Assembly (NCBI RefSeq): GCF_000746095.1
Contig: NZ_JQKP01000008.1
Span: 55,946 to 119,945 of the forward strand
From: Ferriphaselus sp. R-1
GTDB lineage: Bacteria > Pseudomonadota > Gammaproteobacteria > Burkholderiales > Gallionellaceae
Length of the DNA: 64,000 nucleotides
Direction of reading: 5' to 3'
Shown here: positions 17,123 to 26,200 of the stretch, piece by piece
How positions within the stretch are numbered: position 1 is the first letter of the stretch
How the letters are laid out: every line of letters starts with the position of its first letter
Made by a program: the position numbers and the translations under genes
The notes under the pieces: model-generated
Told to the model about the DNA's origin: nothing
The model's input: the letters and a program-made list of their open reading frames with translations, nothing else
Database searches by the model: none

Positions 17123-18814
17123 ATGACTGAAGATCGCGACATCAAGGAAGTTCGCAACTGGCGCGAGTTCGAGATCGAGCTGGCCAAGCTGGGCGAGGAC
17201 ATCCGCAGCCAGATTGAGCTGGAATGCGAGGCGTTCCTCACTGATCCAGAGGCTAGTCGCGCACGGCGTGAGCGCGCCTGGAATGATTACGGGTTCTTCT
17301 GCCAGACTTACTTCCCGCACTACGTCCCTACACCGCACTTTTCGCTGTTCCAACAGTTCATCTTCAAGCGTCTGCCGGAAGTTATCGACGGCGCCGCCGA
17401 TGGCCGTGAGGTGCACGAGGCCCCGCGCGGTGAGGCCAAATCTACCTACGAAACCCAGCTCGGCAGCCTGTGGTGCATCGTGACCGGTCGCAAGCACATG
17501 ATCGGCATCATCATGAACACCGAGGAGCAGGCTGCCGAAATGCTGGAATCCATCAAGGCCGAGCTGGATACCAATCCACGCTTGGCGATGGATTTCCCTG
17601 AGGCGTGTGGCCAAGGCCGCGTGTGGCAGGCAACGACGGCAATCACTGCCAACAACGTCAAGGTGCGCATCGGCGGCACCGGCAAGAAGATTCGCGGCAT
17701 GAAGCATGGCCCGCATCGCCCCGACCTGATCTTTCTGGACGATCTCGAAAACGATGAGAACGTCAAAGATAAGAAGCAGCGCGACAAGATCGAGAAGTAT
17801 GTCCTGTCGGCGGTCATCGGCTTGGCTGGCCCCGGGGGCGGCATGGACGTGTTCTGGGTCGGCACCAGCCTGCATTATGATGCGGCGATCAACCGCGTCG
17901 CGCGGGCACCGGGCTGGCGGCGGCGCATCTTCCGCTCCATCATGCAGTGGCCAGACAACATGGCACTGTGGGAGCGCTGGGAGGCGATCTACATCCGCTC
18001 CGGCGAGGATGATGAAAAGGATGCCGCCGAGGCAGAGGCGCTGGCGTTCTACCAGCAAAACAAAGCCGCAATGGATGCCGGGGCGGTAGTGTCGTGGCCA
18101 CAAGTGCGCCCACTCTATCGCCTGATGTGCATGCGCGCCACCGATCACGATGCTTTCAACCAGGAACAGCAGAACGAGGCTGGGAATGATGAGACGGCTC
18201 CGTTCAAGGGTGTTCAGTTCTGGATCGACCGAGACAACGACTGGGCATTCTTCGGTTCGCTTGACCCGTCCTTGGGCAAGCAAGGCGCGGCACGCGATCC
18301 CTCGGCGCTGCTGGTGGGTGGGCTGAATCGCAAGACGATGAAGCTGTCTGTGGTCGAGGCAGACATCTGCCGTCGCGTGCCCGACCTCATCATCAGCCGC
18401 GCCATCGAGTTACAAGTTGAATATGGCTGCATCGCGTGGGCAGTTGAAACCGTCCAGTTTCAAGCCTTTCTGTACAGCGAGCTGATCAAGCGCGCCGCGC
18501 TGGCCGGCATCTCCTTCCCGGCAATTCCGGTGACACCTAGCACCGACAAAGGGCTGCGTATTATCAGCCTGCAACCGCATGTGTCCAATGGCCAGATTTT
18601 GCTACATCGCTCACAAAGCACGCTGATCGAGCAGCTCAAGTTCTGGCCTGAAGCTGACCATGATGATGGGCCGGATGCGCTGGAAATGCTGCACACGCTG
18701 GCCACGCAGTTCGGCGGCGAGTGGCAGTACACCTCAGCGGCGCGCCCCCGTAACCAGATGCGCAGCTCCAGCCGCCGCAGTAGCAACCATGATGATTGGG
18801 ATGATGATGACTAA
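17123..18814 (+). CDS. Large terminase subunit, Mu gp28-like
   Basis: The 563-residue protein packages DNA by ATP hydrolysis and cuts the headful. The ATPase part has a deviant Walker A (PRGEAKST, 101-108) and Walker B LIFLDDLE (202-209). The C-terminal RNase H-like nuclease begins at AFFGSLDPSLGK, with DPSALLVGGL after it and a late acidic residue in HDDGPDALEML. The C-terminus is Ser/Arg- and Asp-rich. Length is close to the usual 550 residues. Confidence 0.92.
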   Translation: MTEDRDIKEVRNWREFEIELAKLGEDIRSQIELECEAFLTDPEASRARRERAWNDYGFFCQTYFPHYVPTPHFSLFQQFIFKRLPEVIDGAADGREVHEAPRGEAKSTYETQLGSLWCIVTGRKHMIGIIMNTEEQAAEMLESIKAELDTNPRLAMDFPEACGQGRVWQATTAITANNVKVRIGGTGKKIRGMKHGPHRPDLIFLDDLENDENVKDKKQRDKIEKYVLSAVIGLAGPGGGMDVFWVGTSLHYDAAINRVARAPGWRRRIFRSIMQWPDNMALWERWEAIYIRSGEDDEKDAAEAEALAFYQQNKAAMDAGAVVSWPQVRPLYRLMCMRATDHDAFNQEQQNEAGNDETAPFKGVQFWIDRDNDWAFFGSLDPSLGKQGAARDPSALLVGGLNRKTMKLSVVEADICRRVPDLIISRAIELQVEYGCIAWAVETVQFQAFLYSELIKRAALAGISFPAIPVTPSTDKGLRIISLQPHVSNGQILLHRSQSTLIEQLKFWPEADHDDGPDALEMLHTLATQFGGEWQYTSAARPRNQMRSSSRRSSNHDDWDDDD

Positions 18815-20357
18815 AAAGAGAAAGGCCGCACTGGCCAGAGTAAACAAATCCGGGCTTGACCAACTGCAAACCGGCGCTCGCTCCATGCAGGGTAATACTG
18901 TCAACTACATGAGCGTGAACACGCTCGACCCGTCCCGCTTGGCCAGCGCGTTTGCGCAGGCTGATCAGGGCTTCATCTCCGATCAGGCCACATTGTTCGA
19001 GCTGGTCGAGGAGCAAGATCCACACATATTTTCCGAGCTAGCTAAGCGCCGCCGTGCCGTGACCGGGTTGGGCTGGAAGCTGGAGCCACCCAAGGATGCA
19101 ACTCAGGCTGAGATCGACCGCACTGCCGAGCTGCAAGACATGCTCGCCAGCATTTCCCGGTTTGAGGATGCGCAATACGATCTCACCGATGCCATCGGCA
19201 AGGGATTCGCGGCGATGGAGATCGACTGGAAGACGGGCAGCGAGTGGCTGCCGCAGGCGCTGAACTTCATCCCCCAGCGCAACTTCCAGACCGACCGCGA
19301 CACAGCAGAGATTCAGCTGCTCAAGATGGGGATGCCGGAACCGCTGCGAGAATGGGGCTGGGTGGTGCATGAGCACCGCGCAAAATCAGGCTACATCGAG
19401 CAGTCCGCGCTGTTCCGCGTGCTTGCCTGGACGTATGCCTATAAGGCATACAACATCCGCGATATGCAGCGCTTCCTTGAGGTATATGGATTGCCACTGC
19501 GTCTGGGTAAATATCCAGCAGGCATTGGTAAAACCCAGCGCGACGAGCTGCTGCGTGCCGTGCGCAATATCGGCTCGGATGGTGCCGGTGTTGTCCCGGC
19601 CAATATGACCATCGACTTCATTCAGGCCGCTGCCAAGGGCAATGTGGACGACTTCCTCAATGCGACGGCCTATTGGGAAAGCAAGCAGTCCAAGGCCATC
19701 CTTGGCGGAGAGTTGGACGGCAAGACCACCTCCGAAGCGCGCATCATGATTTACGACAAGGTGCGGCGCGAGATTCTGCTGCATGACGTGCGCCAGATCC
19801 AGCCCACGATCAACAATCAACTGGTGCGTCCGATTGTGCTCATCAACGGCCTATTCCCAGAAAACCGGATGCCGAAGTTCATCTATGACACCGAGGAAAC
19901 CGTCGATCAGGCCAAGATGGTCAAGGTGCTGAATGACGGCGCCGCGATGGGCATGGAGATCGATGTCGATTACGCGCATCTAGTCACTCAGATTCCGCGT
20001 GCAAAAGAAGGTGCGAAGCTACTGGTGACGGGGAACAGCAAACCTGCCAATACACCACCCACCACCCAGCCTGCCGACGCGGCACTGGTACGCTTGGCTA
20101 TGCTGGCCAGTGAAGCCAAACAAACCGACGTGACTGGTATCTACGCCGCCAGACTGGCCGCATTGTCCGCCCCGCACGAAGAGGTACTGACCCAACAGAT
20201 CGCCGCCATCGTGGCCGAGTCGAGCGACTTCGACGAGGCGCTGGACAAGATCGCCGCGCTGACTGCATCGCCCTCGAAAGAATGGACGCAGAGCATCGCG
20301 GAAGGTATGGCAGCGGCGAATCTGGCTGGGCGGGCGGATGTAGGGGATGGGAAGTGA
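18801..20357 (+). CDS. Portal protein, Mu gp29-like (DUF935)
   Basis: The 518-residue protein shows the DUF935 portal pattern: DPHIFSELAKRRRAVTGLGWKLEP, GFAAMEIDWKTG, DMQRFLEVYGLPLRLGKY, then NVDDFLNATAYWESKQSKAILG. Portal dodecamers form the vertex through which DNA enters the head. Three consecutive in-frame ATG codons (18801, 18804, 18807) overlap the terminase end, so the exact start is uncertain by one or two residues. Its stop overlaps the next start (TGATG). Confidence 0.92.
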   Translation: MMMTKKRKAALARVNKSGLDQLQTGARSMQGNTVNYMSVNTLDPSRLASAFAQADQGFISDQATLFELVEEQDPHIFSELAKRRRAVTGLGWKLEPPKDATQAEIDRTAELQDMLASISRFEDAQYDLTDAIGKGFAAMEIDWKTGSEWLPQALNFIPQRNFQTDRDTAEIQLLKMGMPEPLREWGWVVHEHRAKSGYIEQSALFRVLAWTYAYKAYNIRDMQRFLEVYGLPLRLGKYPAGIGKTQRDELLRAVRNIGSDGAGVVPANMTIDFIQAAAKGNVDDFLNATAYWESKQSKAILGGELDGKTTSEARIMIYDKVRREILLHDVRQIQPTINNQLVRPIVLINGLFPENRMPKFIYDTEETVDQAKMVKVLNDGAAMGMEIDVDYAHLVTQIPRAKEGAKLLVTGNSKPANTPPTTQPADAALVRLAMLASEAKQTDVTGIYAARLAALSAPHEEVLTQQIAAIVAESSDFDEALDKIAALTASPSKEWTQSIAEGMAAANLAGRADVGDGK

Positions 20358-20539
20358 TGGAAGCTATTAAGTGGTATCAGTGGTTGTTGGTGATTTTCAC
20401 TTTTGGGGTGTTTCCGCTTTGGTGTGGTTATTTAATCGCTAATGAGAGGCATTGGGGAGCGCCACTCACCATCACATTTTGTACTGTGTGGATTTCGTTC
20501 TTTCTAATTGGCGCTGCCATCAAGTACTGGTATGCCTGA
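20357..20539 (+). CDS. Tiny two-TM membrane protein between portal and MuF genes
   Basis: The 60-residue protein (MEAIKWYQWLLVIFTFGVFP, then ITFCTVWISFFLIGAAIKYW) is made of two membrane helices. The ATG overlaps the portal stop, and its own end overlaps the start of the MuF gene, so translation is coupled on both sides. Such a gene is not standard at this place. Because the following MuF protein carries a nuclease-like domain, an accessory or protective role is possible, but nothing in the sequence proves it. Confidence 0.6.
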   Translation: MEAIKWYQWLLVIFTFGVFPLWCGYLIANERHWGAPLTITFCTVWISFFLIGAAIKYWYA

Positions 20540-21800
20540 CTTTCAATTCGACCAGGCGATTGAGTTCTATCGCAACAAAATAAAACTGCCAACCTCGGGC
20601 TGGACAGACATCTGGCAGGAACAGCACAGCCACGCCTTTGTGGTGGCCGGTGCCGCGCACGATGCCTTGGTCGAAGACTTCTTCAATGCGATCCAGAAGG
20701 CCAAGTGGGAAGGCGGCGGCTACGACGAATTCCGCACTCGGTTTGATGAGATCGTCGCCAAGCATGGCTGGGCACACAACGGCGCACCGGGCTGGCGTAG
20801 CAAGATCATCTACGACACTAATATCACGCAGGCGTACAACGCCGGGCGCTATCAACAGATGGTGTCGCTCAAGGAATTTCGCCCCTATTGGCGCTACCGG
20901 CACACCAGCATCGAGCACCCGCGACTGGAGCACAAGGCTTGGGATGGATTGACGCTTCCAGCCGATGATCCGTGGTTCCATGTTCACATGCCGCAAAATG
21001 GCTGGGGCTGCAAATGCAGGGTTGATTCGTTAACTCGTACCGAGGCCAAGCATATCTGGGATCAGGCCGGTAAGTCGGGGCCAGATACTGCACCACCCAT
21101 CGAGTGGGAAGAGCGCGTGGTTGGAAAGAATGGAAGCAAACCACGTACAGTTCGCGTTCCCAAGGGTATTGATCCGGGCTTTGCCTACAACCCCGGAAAG
21201 GCATGGCTAGAGCCGCATACCGTACCGCCGCTGCAAGGCTACGATGCGGTGCTGAAAGAGCGTGGCACGCCGTGGCCGACCAGCTTTAAGGTTCCCGCAC
21301 TTCCTAAACCGACCAAGATTCCAGCCGATGTGATTCTTCCTACTGAAACTGCGCCGGAGGTGGCGGTCGCTGATTTCCTCGATGTATTTGGCGCGAGCAT
21401 GGAAATGGGGGCGGCGTTTACCGATGTGGCTGGCAGCACTCTGGCCATTACTAAGTCGCTGTTTCAGGATGGTCGGGGACAATTCAAGTGGCTGGCACAA
21501 CCGGATAAGGTCGAGCGCCTGCGCTATGTGAATATGCTGGCGATGACGCTGATTGAGCCGGACGAAATCTGGTGGGTGTGGGAAAAGGATACAGCGGATA
21601 AGGGAAAATGGAGATTGAAGCGTATTTACTTGCGCGCCTTTGAGATAGAAGGAACCAATGAATATGCCATAGCGGTATTCAAGTGGGGTAGTAACGGCTG
21701 GACTGGCTCTACAACATTTGTCGCTGATCACAAGAAGGAAGAGTCCCGTCTGGCGTATTTTGATAAACAGCGTGATGGATTGTTGGTATTCAAGAAATGA
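20532..21800 (+). CDS. MuF head morphogenesis protein fused to PBECR2-type nuclease domain
   Basis: The 422-residue protein has an N-terminal MuF (gp30, SPP1 gp7-like) domain: IIYDTNITQAYNAGRYQQM, then WRYRHTSIEHPRLEHKAWDG and PQNGWGCKCRVDSL, about residues 60-180. After a Pro-rich linker, residues about 275-422 match the PBECR2 pattern of the BECR nuclease superfamily (IEPDEIWWVWEKD, LRAFEIEG, AVFKWGSNGWTGSTTF, DKQRDGLLVF). A few MuF proteins are injected with DNA, so the tail domain may act as an RNase in the new host. The ATG at 20532 was preferred because it gives the usual MuF N-terminus. Confidence 0.88.
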   Translation: MPDFQFDQAIEFYRNKIKLPTSGWTDIWQEQHSHAFVVAGAAHDALVEDFFNAIQKAKWEGGGYDEFRTRFDEIVAKHGWAHNGAPGWRSKIIYDTNITQAYNAGRYQQMVSLKEFRPYWRYRHTSIEHPRLEHKAWDGLTLPADDPWFHVHMPQNGWGCKCRVDSLTRTEAKHIWDQAGKSGPDTAPPIEWEERVVGKNGSKPRTVRVPKGIDPGFAYNPGKAWLEPHTVPPLQGYDAVLKERGTPWPTSFKVPALPKPTKIPADVILPTETAPEVAVADFLDVFGASMEMGAAFTDVAGSTLAITKSLFQDGRGQFKWLAQPDKVERLRYVNMLAMTLIEPDEIWWVWEKDTADKGKWRLKRIYLRAFEIEGTNEYAIAVFKWGSNGWTGSTTFVADHKKEESRLAYFDKQRDGLLVFKK

Positions 21801-21804
21801 AAAG

Positions 21805-21820
21805 CGGCCCGTAGGCCGCA
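21805..21820. terminator. Hairpin between MuF and gpG genes
   Basis: A perfect stem GCGGCC-CGTA-GGCCGC follows the MuF stop by five bases. There is no T-tract, so it is more likely an attenuator or mRNA-stabilising hairpin than a full terminator. Confidence 0.4.
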
Positions 21821-21884
21821 ATGTGGATCAGATATTGGGCAGTAGAGCCGAAACTCAGTCTGACGTCACCACGGAGATAACGAT

Positions 21885-22412
21885 ATGCTTTTCGAGATGA
21901 AATTTCAAGTGGAACATCTAAATCGTGCATTGGCAGCTGCGCGCAATTCCCTTGCCCATCCACAAGAGCTGCTCGGTAGTGTGGGGGATGCATTGTTGCG
22001 GGTGAACATAGACCGCCACAATGCCGGGCTGGCTCCTGATGGATCTAAGTGGAAAGAGTTGTCACCCATGACGCTCATAGAGAAACGCAAGGGCGGGCCA
22101 CTGAATAAAACTGGCCGTATGCTTGAAAGTTTCAAGATACTTGGGCAGAAGACGACTGGTGATACTCTGGTACTTGGCTTTGACGGTACGACTGAGTCGT
22201 TACGAGCTGGTCTGCATCATTCAGGAACTCAGCCTTATACAATTTCCCCAAGAAAATCCAAAGCACTTAAATTCGGTGGGCTATATAGGAAGCGGGTAAA
22301 CCATCCCGGTCTGCCTGCTCGGCGTTTGGTTGGACTTCCAGTGTCTGATCGGCAGCTGATTGCTGATGTCACCCACGACTATTTAACAGTGATATTAAAT
22401 CGCGTTCGATGA
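21885..22412 (+). CDS. Virion morphogenesis protein, Mu gpG-like
   Basis: The 175-residue protein matches the phage virion morphogenesis (gpG/tail completion) family: LLRVNIDRHNAGLAPDGSKWKELSPMT, KTGRMLESF, then GLHHSGTQPYTISPRKSKALKF and GLPARRLVGL. GGAG lies seven bases before the ATG. In Mu the next gene is I; here the phage gene order stops and about 190 bp later bacterial genes begin, which marks a phage end or a rearrangement breakpoint. Confidence 0.88.
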   Translation: MLFEMKFQVEHLNRALAAARNSLAHPQELLGSVGDALLRVNIDRHNAGLAPDGSKWKELSPMTLIEKRKGGPLNKTGRMLESFKILGQKTTGDTLVLGFDGTTESLRAGLHHSGTQPYTISPRKSKALKFGGLYRKRVNHPGLPARRLVGLPVSDRQLIADVTHDYLTVILNRVR

Positions 22413-22599
22413 CTGATTAAATTGCATTTGAAGTGGGATTATTTCCGTATTAGTTCGGGTATTTCTCCATAATTCCTCCCGAATATCTCCCACTTTTACC
22501 CTAAAACTGTCCGGAAATCAGATTTTTCCTGTTTTGCCCTTATCTCTAGTATTCATGCGGCTTTCGGGGCTTTTTTTACCTCCCTAATCCATCCAGTTT
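22413..22599. other. Gene-free junction, probable right phage end
   Basis: No gene is visible here. The stretch has an imperfect inverted repeat built from AAGTGGGA (22430-22437) with TCCCACTT (22489-22496) and nested TTCGGG/CCCGAA, and a T-rich run (22568-22574) after GGGGC. Repeated short motifs of the CGGGTATTTCTCC/CCGAATATCTCC type resemble arrays of transposase sites at ends of Mu-like phages, but I could not define a terminal dinucleotide or target duplication. Confidence 0.45.
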
Positions 22600-22869
22600 C
22601 TACCCCCTCCCTACTACATCATCCCTAGAGGCAACCGACAGGATGGTTACCAAATGCTGAGTATCATTGACGTAGTAGATTAGGCGAAATTGCGGAGTGG
22701 CGATTTTAATCTTGTAGCAGTCGGGCAGCTCTCGCAAAGCATCCTTTGCGATACGCGGCTGCTGTAAGCGCTCCTTAGCGAGTTTTTCCTTGAAGCGTCG
22801 TTTGACGCTACCGTCCAATTTGGCCCATTCTTTCTCGGCCTCTGGGTGGATGGCTAGCTCAAAGCTCAT
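22600..22869 (-). CDS. RelE/StbE-type mRNA interferase toxin
   Basis: The 89-residue protein has the RelE/ParE fold pattern: MSFELAIHPEAEKEWAKLDGS, then DCYKIKIATPQFRLIYYVNDTQ and a C-terminal ILSVASRDD. RelE-type toxins cut mRNA at the ribosome. The start overlaps the end of the antitoxin gene by 11 bases. The pair lies directly at the right border of the prophage and could be either host or phage cargo; position after gpG on the opposite strand favours host or a separate insertion. Confidence 0.88.
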   Translation of the reverse strand: MSFELAIHPEAEKEWAKLDGSVKRRFKEKLAKERLQQPRIAKDALRELPDCYKIKIATPQFRLIYYVNDTQHLVTILSVASRDDVVGRG

Positions 22870-23116
22870 CCAGTGTGACCCTGCGGGCTGTGTTCAAGGT
22901 GGCGAGGCGATTCTTGGCACGCGTATCCGCCACCCGGTCGGCGATGGAATCCAGCATGGCTTCCATCATGCGGGGCGATACGATATAACCAGCAGGCTTG
23001 TTGTGATTAAGTATAGCGACCGCCTGATCCTCGTCCTCGGCACGTTTGAGTATGCGGGTCGGCGACTCTCTCAATTCGGTGACACCGATGCTGATGGCTG
23101 CGTGGATAGCGTTCAT
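22859..23116 (-). CDS. RelB/StbD-type antitoxin
   Basis: The 85-residue protein fits the Phd/YefM-like StbD family: GVTELRESPTRILKRAEDEDQAVAILNHNKPAGYIVSPRMMEAMLD. The N-terminal part binds DNA and the C-terminal helix (RLATLNTARRVTLDEL) wraps the toxin. The ATG at 23116 was chosen to give the usual N-terminus; an upstream extension reads through a hairpin repeat. Two GTAC half-sites about 12 bp apart just upstream (23134-23152) may be the autoregulatory operator. Confidence 0.88.
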   Translation of the reverse strand: MNAIHAAISIGVTELRESPTRILKRAEDEDQAVAILNHNKPAGYIVSPRMMEAMLDSIADRVADTRAKNRLATLNTARRVTLDEL

Positions 23117-23186
23117 GATTGCGTCCTGAATAATGTACGGATTAGTGTACGTATTTGGGCGCATCGGGTCAATCACAATCCCAAAC

Positions 23187-23211
23187 AAAAGGCGGCCTTC
23201 CGGTCGCCTTT
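23187..23211. terminator. Bidirectional terminator between purL and the toxin-antitoxin pair
   Basis: The stem GGCGGCC-TTCC-GGTCGCC (one G-T pair) is flanked by A4 on the left and T3 on the right, so it can end transcription of purL leftward (a T4 follows on that strand). Confidence 0.6.
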
Positions 23212-23221
23212 CGCAGTCTGG

Positions 23222-23241
23222 ATTCCCGCTTTCGCGGGAAT
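23222..23241. repeat. dRS3-like palindromic repeat
   Basis: ATTCCCGC-TTTC-GCGGGAAT is a perfect 8-bp hairpin five bases from the purL stop. It is the widespread betaproteobacterial and neisserial ATTCCC-N8-GGGAAT element, which often lies after genes and serves as an integration target for filamentous phages and insertion sequences. Confidence 0.75.
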
Positions 23242-23246
23242 GGCAG

Positions 23247-26200
23247 TTACCCCACCCACTTCCTCGCGTTCTGGAACATGCGCAGCCAAGCGCCATTCTC
23301 CTGCCACTCGGGTGGATACCAGGAATTCTGCACGGCACGGAACACGCGCTCGGGGTGCGGCATCATGATCGAGAAGCGACCATCCGGCGTGGTCAGGCCG
23401 GTGATGCCTTGCGGGCTGCCGTTGGGATTGAGCGGATAGGTCTCGGTCGGCTTGCCGGTGTTGTCCACGTAGCGCAGCGCGACCAGCGCCTTGTTCATCT
23501 GCTCGGCGCTGGCGAAGTCAGCATAACCTTCGCCGTGGGCGACGACGATAGGCATGCGACTGCCCGCCATGCCGTCGAACAGGATGGACGGAGAGTCCTG
23601 CACCTCCACCATCACAAAACGCGCTTCGAACTGCTCGGACTGGTTGCGCGAGAAGTGGGCCCAGTTTTCCGCGCCGGGGATGATCTCGTGCAGGTTGCTC
23701 ATCATCTGACATCCGTTGCACACGCCCAGTGCGAAGGTGTCGTTGCGCTGGAAGAAGGCTTCGAACTCGTCGCGGGCACGCGGATTGAACAGGATGGACT
23801 TGGCCCAGCCCTCGCCTGCGCCCAGCACGTCGCCGTAGGAGAAGCCGCCGCAGGCGACCACGCCTTTGAAATCAGCCAGTTTGACACGACCGCTGATGAC
23901 ATCGCTCATGTGTACGTCCACCGCATGGAAACCGGCACGATCAAACGCGGCGGCCATCTCGACGTGGCCGTTCACGCCCTGCTCGCGCAGGATGGCCATG
24001 CGGGGTCGGGTGCTGAGTATCGAGTGCTGAGTTCCGAGTGCCGAGTCAGACGTATTCGGGTCGTAGCTGAGTTTGACGTGCAGGCCGGGGTCATGGGCAT
24101 CCAGCAGGCGGTCGTATTCCTGTTGTGCGCAGGCCGGGTTGTCGCGCAGCTTCTGCATCTGGTAGGTCGTTTCCGACCAGATGCGGTGCAGGTTGAGCAG
24201 CGTGTCGCTGAACAGCGTTTCGCTCTGACGGCTGATGACGATGTTGCCCGTAGTGTTGAGCGTAGCGACGGGGTGGATCTCGACCAGTCCGGCCTCGTAA
24301 CAGCGGCCCAGCACCTCGGCCAGTTCGCTACGGCGCACTTGCAGCAACGCACCCAGTTCTTCGTTGAACAGCGCGCTCAAGGTACTGCCGTGCATCTCGT
24401 TCAGGTTCACGTCCAGACCGGTGCGGGCGGCGAACGCCATCTCGCACAGCGCGGCCAGCATGCCGCCATCCGAACGGTCGTGATAAGCCAGCAGCTTGCC
24501 ATCGGCATTGAGCGACTGGATCACCTCGAAGAAGGTCTTCAAGCGGGTGGCATCGTCCACGTCCGGCGCGACATCGCCGACCTGCTTGTACACCTGCGCC
24601 AGCGCCGAGCCGCCGAGGCGGTTCTTGCCCAAGCCGAGGTCAATCAACAAGACGACGCTATCGGCATCGGCCACCAGTTGCGGGGTGAGCGTCTTGCGCA
24701 CGTCGGGCGTGGGCGTGAAAGCAGAGATGATGAGCGACAGCGGCGCGGTGACAGCCTTGCTCTCGCCGCCCTCTTTCCACGTGGTCTTCATGCTCATCGA
24801 ATCCTTGCCCACCGGAATGCTGATGCCCAACGCCGGGCACAACTCCATGCCGACCGCCTTGACGGTATCGAACAGCGCGGCATCTTCGCCGTGGTGACCG
24901 GCGGCAGCCATCCAGTTGGCGGAAAGCTTAATGTCGCCGATCTTGGCGATACGTGCTGCGGCGATATTGGTGATAGCCTCACCGATGGCCATGCGGCCCG
25001 AGGCCGGGCCGTCGATGATGGCGATGGGCGTGCGCTCGCCGATGGCGAAGGCCTCACCCAGATAGGTGTTGTAACCCATGGTGGTGACGGCCACATCGGC
25101 CACCGGCGTTTGCCACGGGCCGACCATCTGGTCGCGCGCAGTGAAACCGCCGACGGTACGGTCACCGATGGCGATCAAAAAGGTCTTGTCGGCCACCGAC
25201 GGCAGGCGCAGCACTCGTTCGACGGCTTCCTTGAGGCTGATCCCGCTGGTGTCGAACGCAGGCAGTTTCACCGCTTCGCGCGTCACCTTGCGCGTCATCT
25301 TGGGCGGCTTGCCCAGCAGCACAGACAGCGGCATGTCCACCGCGTCGTTGTCGAATTCCTCGTCATGCACCACTAGACGGTCTTCGCTGATGGCGCGACC
25401 CAGCACGGCGAACGGACAACGCTCGCGTTCGCACATGGCCGCGAACTCGTCCAGACGCTCCGCCGGAATCGCCAGCACGTAACGCTCCTGCGACTCGTTG
25501 CTCCAGATCTGCATCGGCGACATGCCGCGCTCTTCGTTCGGCACATTGCGCAGCTCGAAGCGCGCGCCCTTGCCGCCGCCGTGCACCAGCTCCGGCAAGG
25601 CGTTGGAAATACCGCCCGCGCCGACATCGTGGATGCTCAAGATGGGATTGTTGTCACCCAGCTGCCAGCAGCGGTCGATGACTTCCTGCGCCCGGCGTTC
25701 CATCTCGGGGTTGCCGCGCTGCACGGAGTCGAAGTCCAGATTCTCGGCGTTGGCTCCCGTGTCCATCGAAGATGCCGCGCCGCCGCCCAGACCGATCAAC
25801 ATGCCAGGGCCACCCAACTGGATCAGCAGCGCGCCTTCCGGCAGATCGTGCTTGTGGGTGTGCGATGCCGCGATGCTGCCGACCCCGCCCGCCAGCATGA
25901 TGGGCTTGTGATAGCCGCGCACCTCGCCGTTGACGCTTTCCTCGAAGGTGCGGAAATAACCCGCCAGATTGGGACGGCCGAACTCGTTGTTGAATGCCGC
26001 GCTGCCCAGCGGGCCGTCCACCATGATCTGCAAAGGTGTGACGATGCGGCCAGGCTTGCCGACGGGATCGGCTTCCCACGGCTGTTCGAAGCCGGGGATG
26101 TGCAAGTTCGACACCGAGAAACCGGCCAATCCAGCCTTGGGCTTGGAACCGATGCCGGTCGCGCCTTCGTCGCGTATCTCGCCGCCGGAGCCGGTGGCCG

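Larger units (their letters stand above)
1..22412. mobile_element. Mu/BcepMu-type transposable prophage, partial
   Basis: The block contains the hallmark genes of transposable phages: MuA-like DDE transposase, MuB-like ATPase, BcepMu gp16-like regulator, GemA, Mor-type activator, DUF3164, gp27/gp28 terminase, gp29 portal, MuF, gpG and the gpI protease. The early operon reads left from about 8.75 kb and the repressor reads right. The rightward late operon ends with gpG at 22412. A leftward late operon beginning with gpI runs off the left edge, so the major head, tail and baseplate genes would lie outside the window. The right phage end probably lies between 22413 and about 22599, just before a toxin-antitoxin pair and purL; no exact end or target duplication could be defined. 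Confidence 0.93.

Noticed and set aside
17066..18283. Minus-strand frame of 405 codons
   Set aside because: It is antisense to the large terminase, whose motifs are clear.
23133..25376. Long plus-strand open frame of 747 codons
   Set aside because: It lies antisense to purL, which has complete family motifs; the frame is His/Arg/Gln-rich as expected of a GC-rich shadow.
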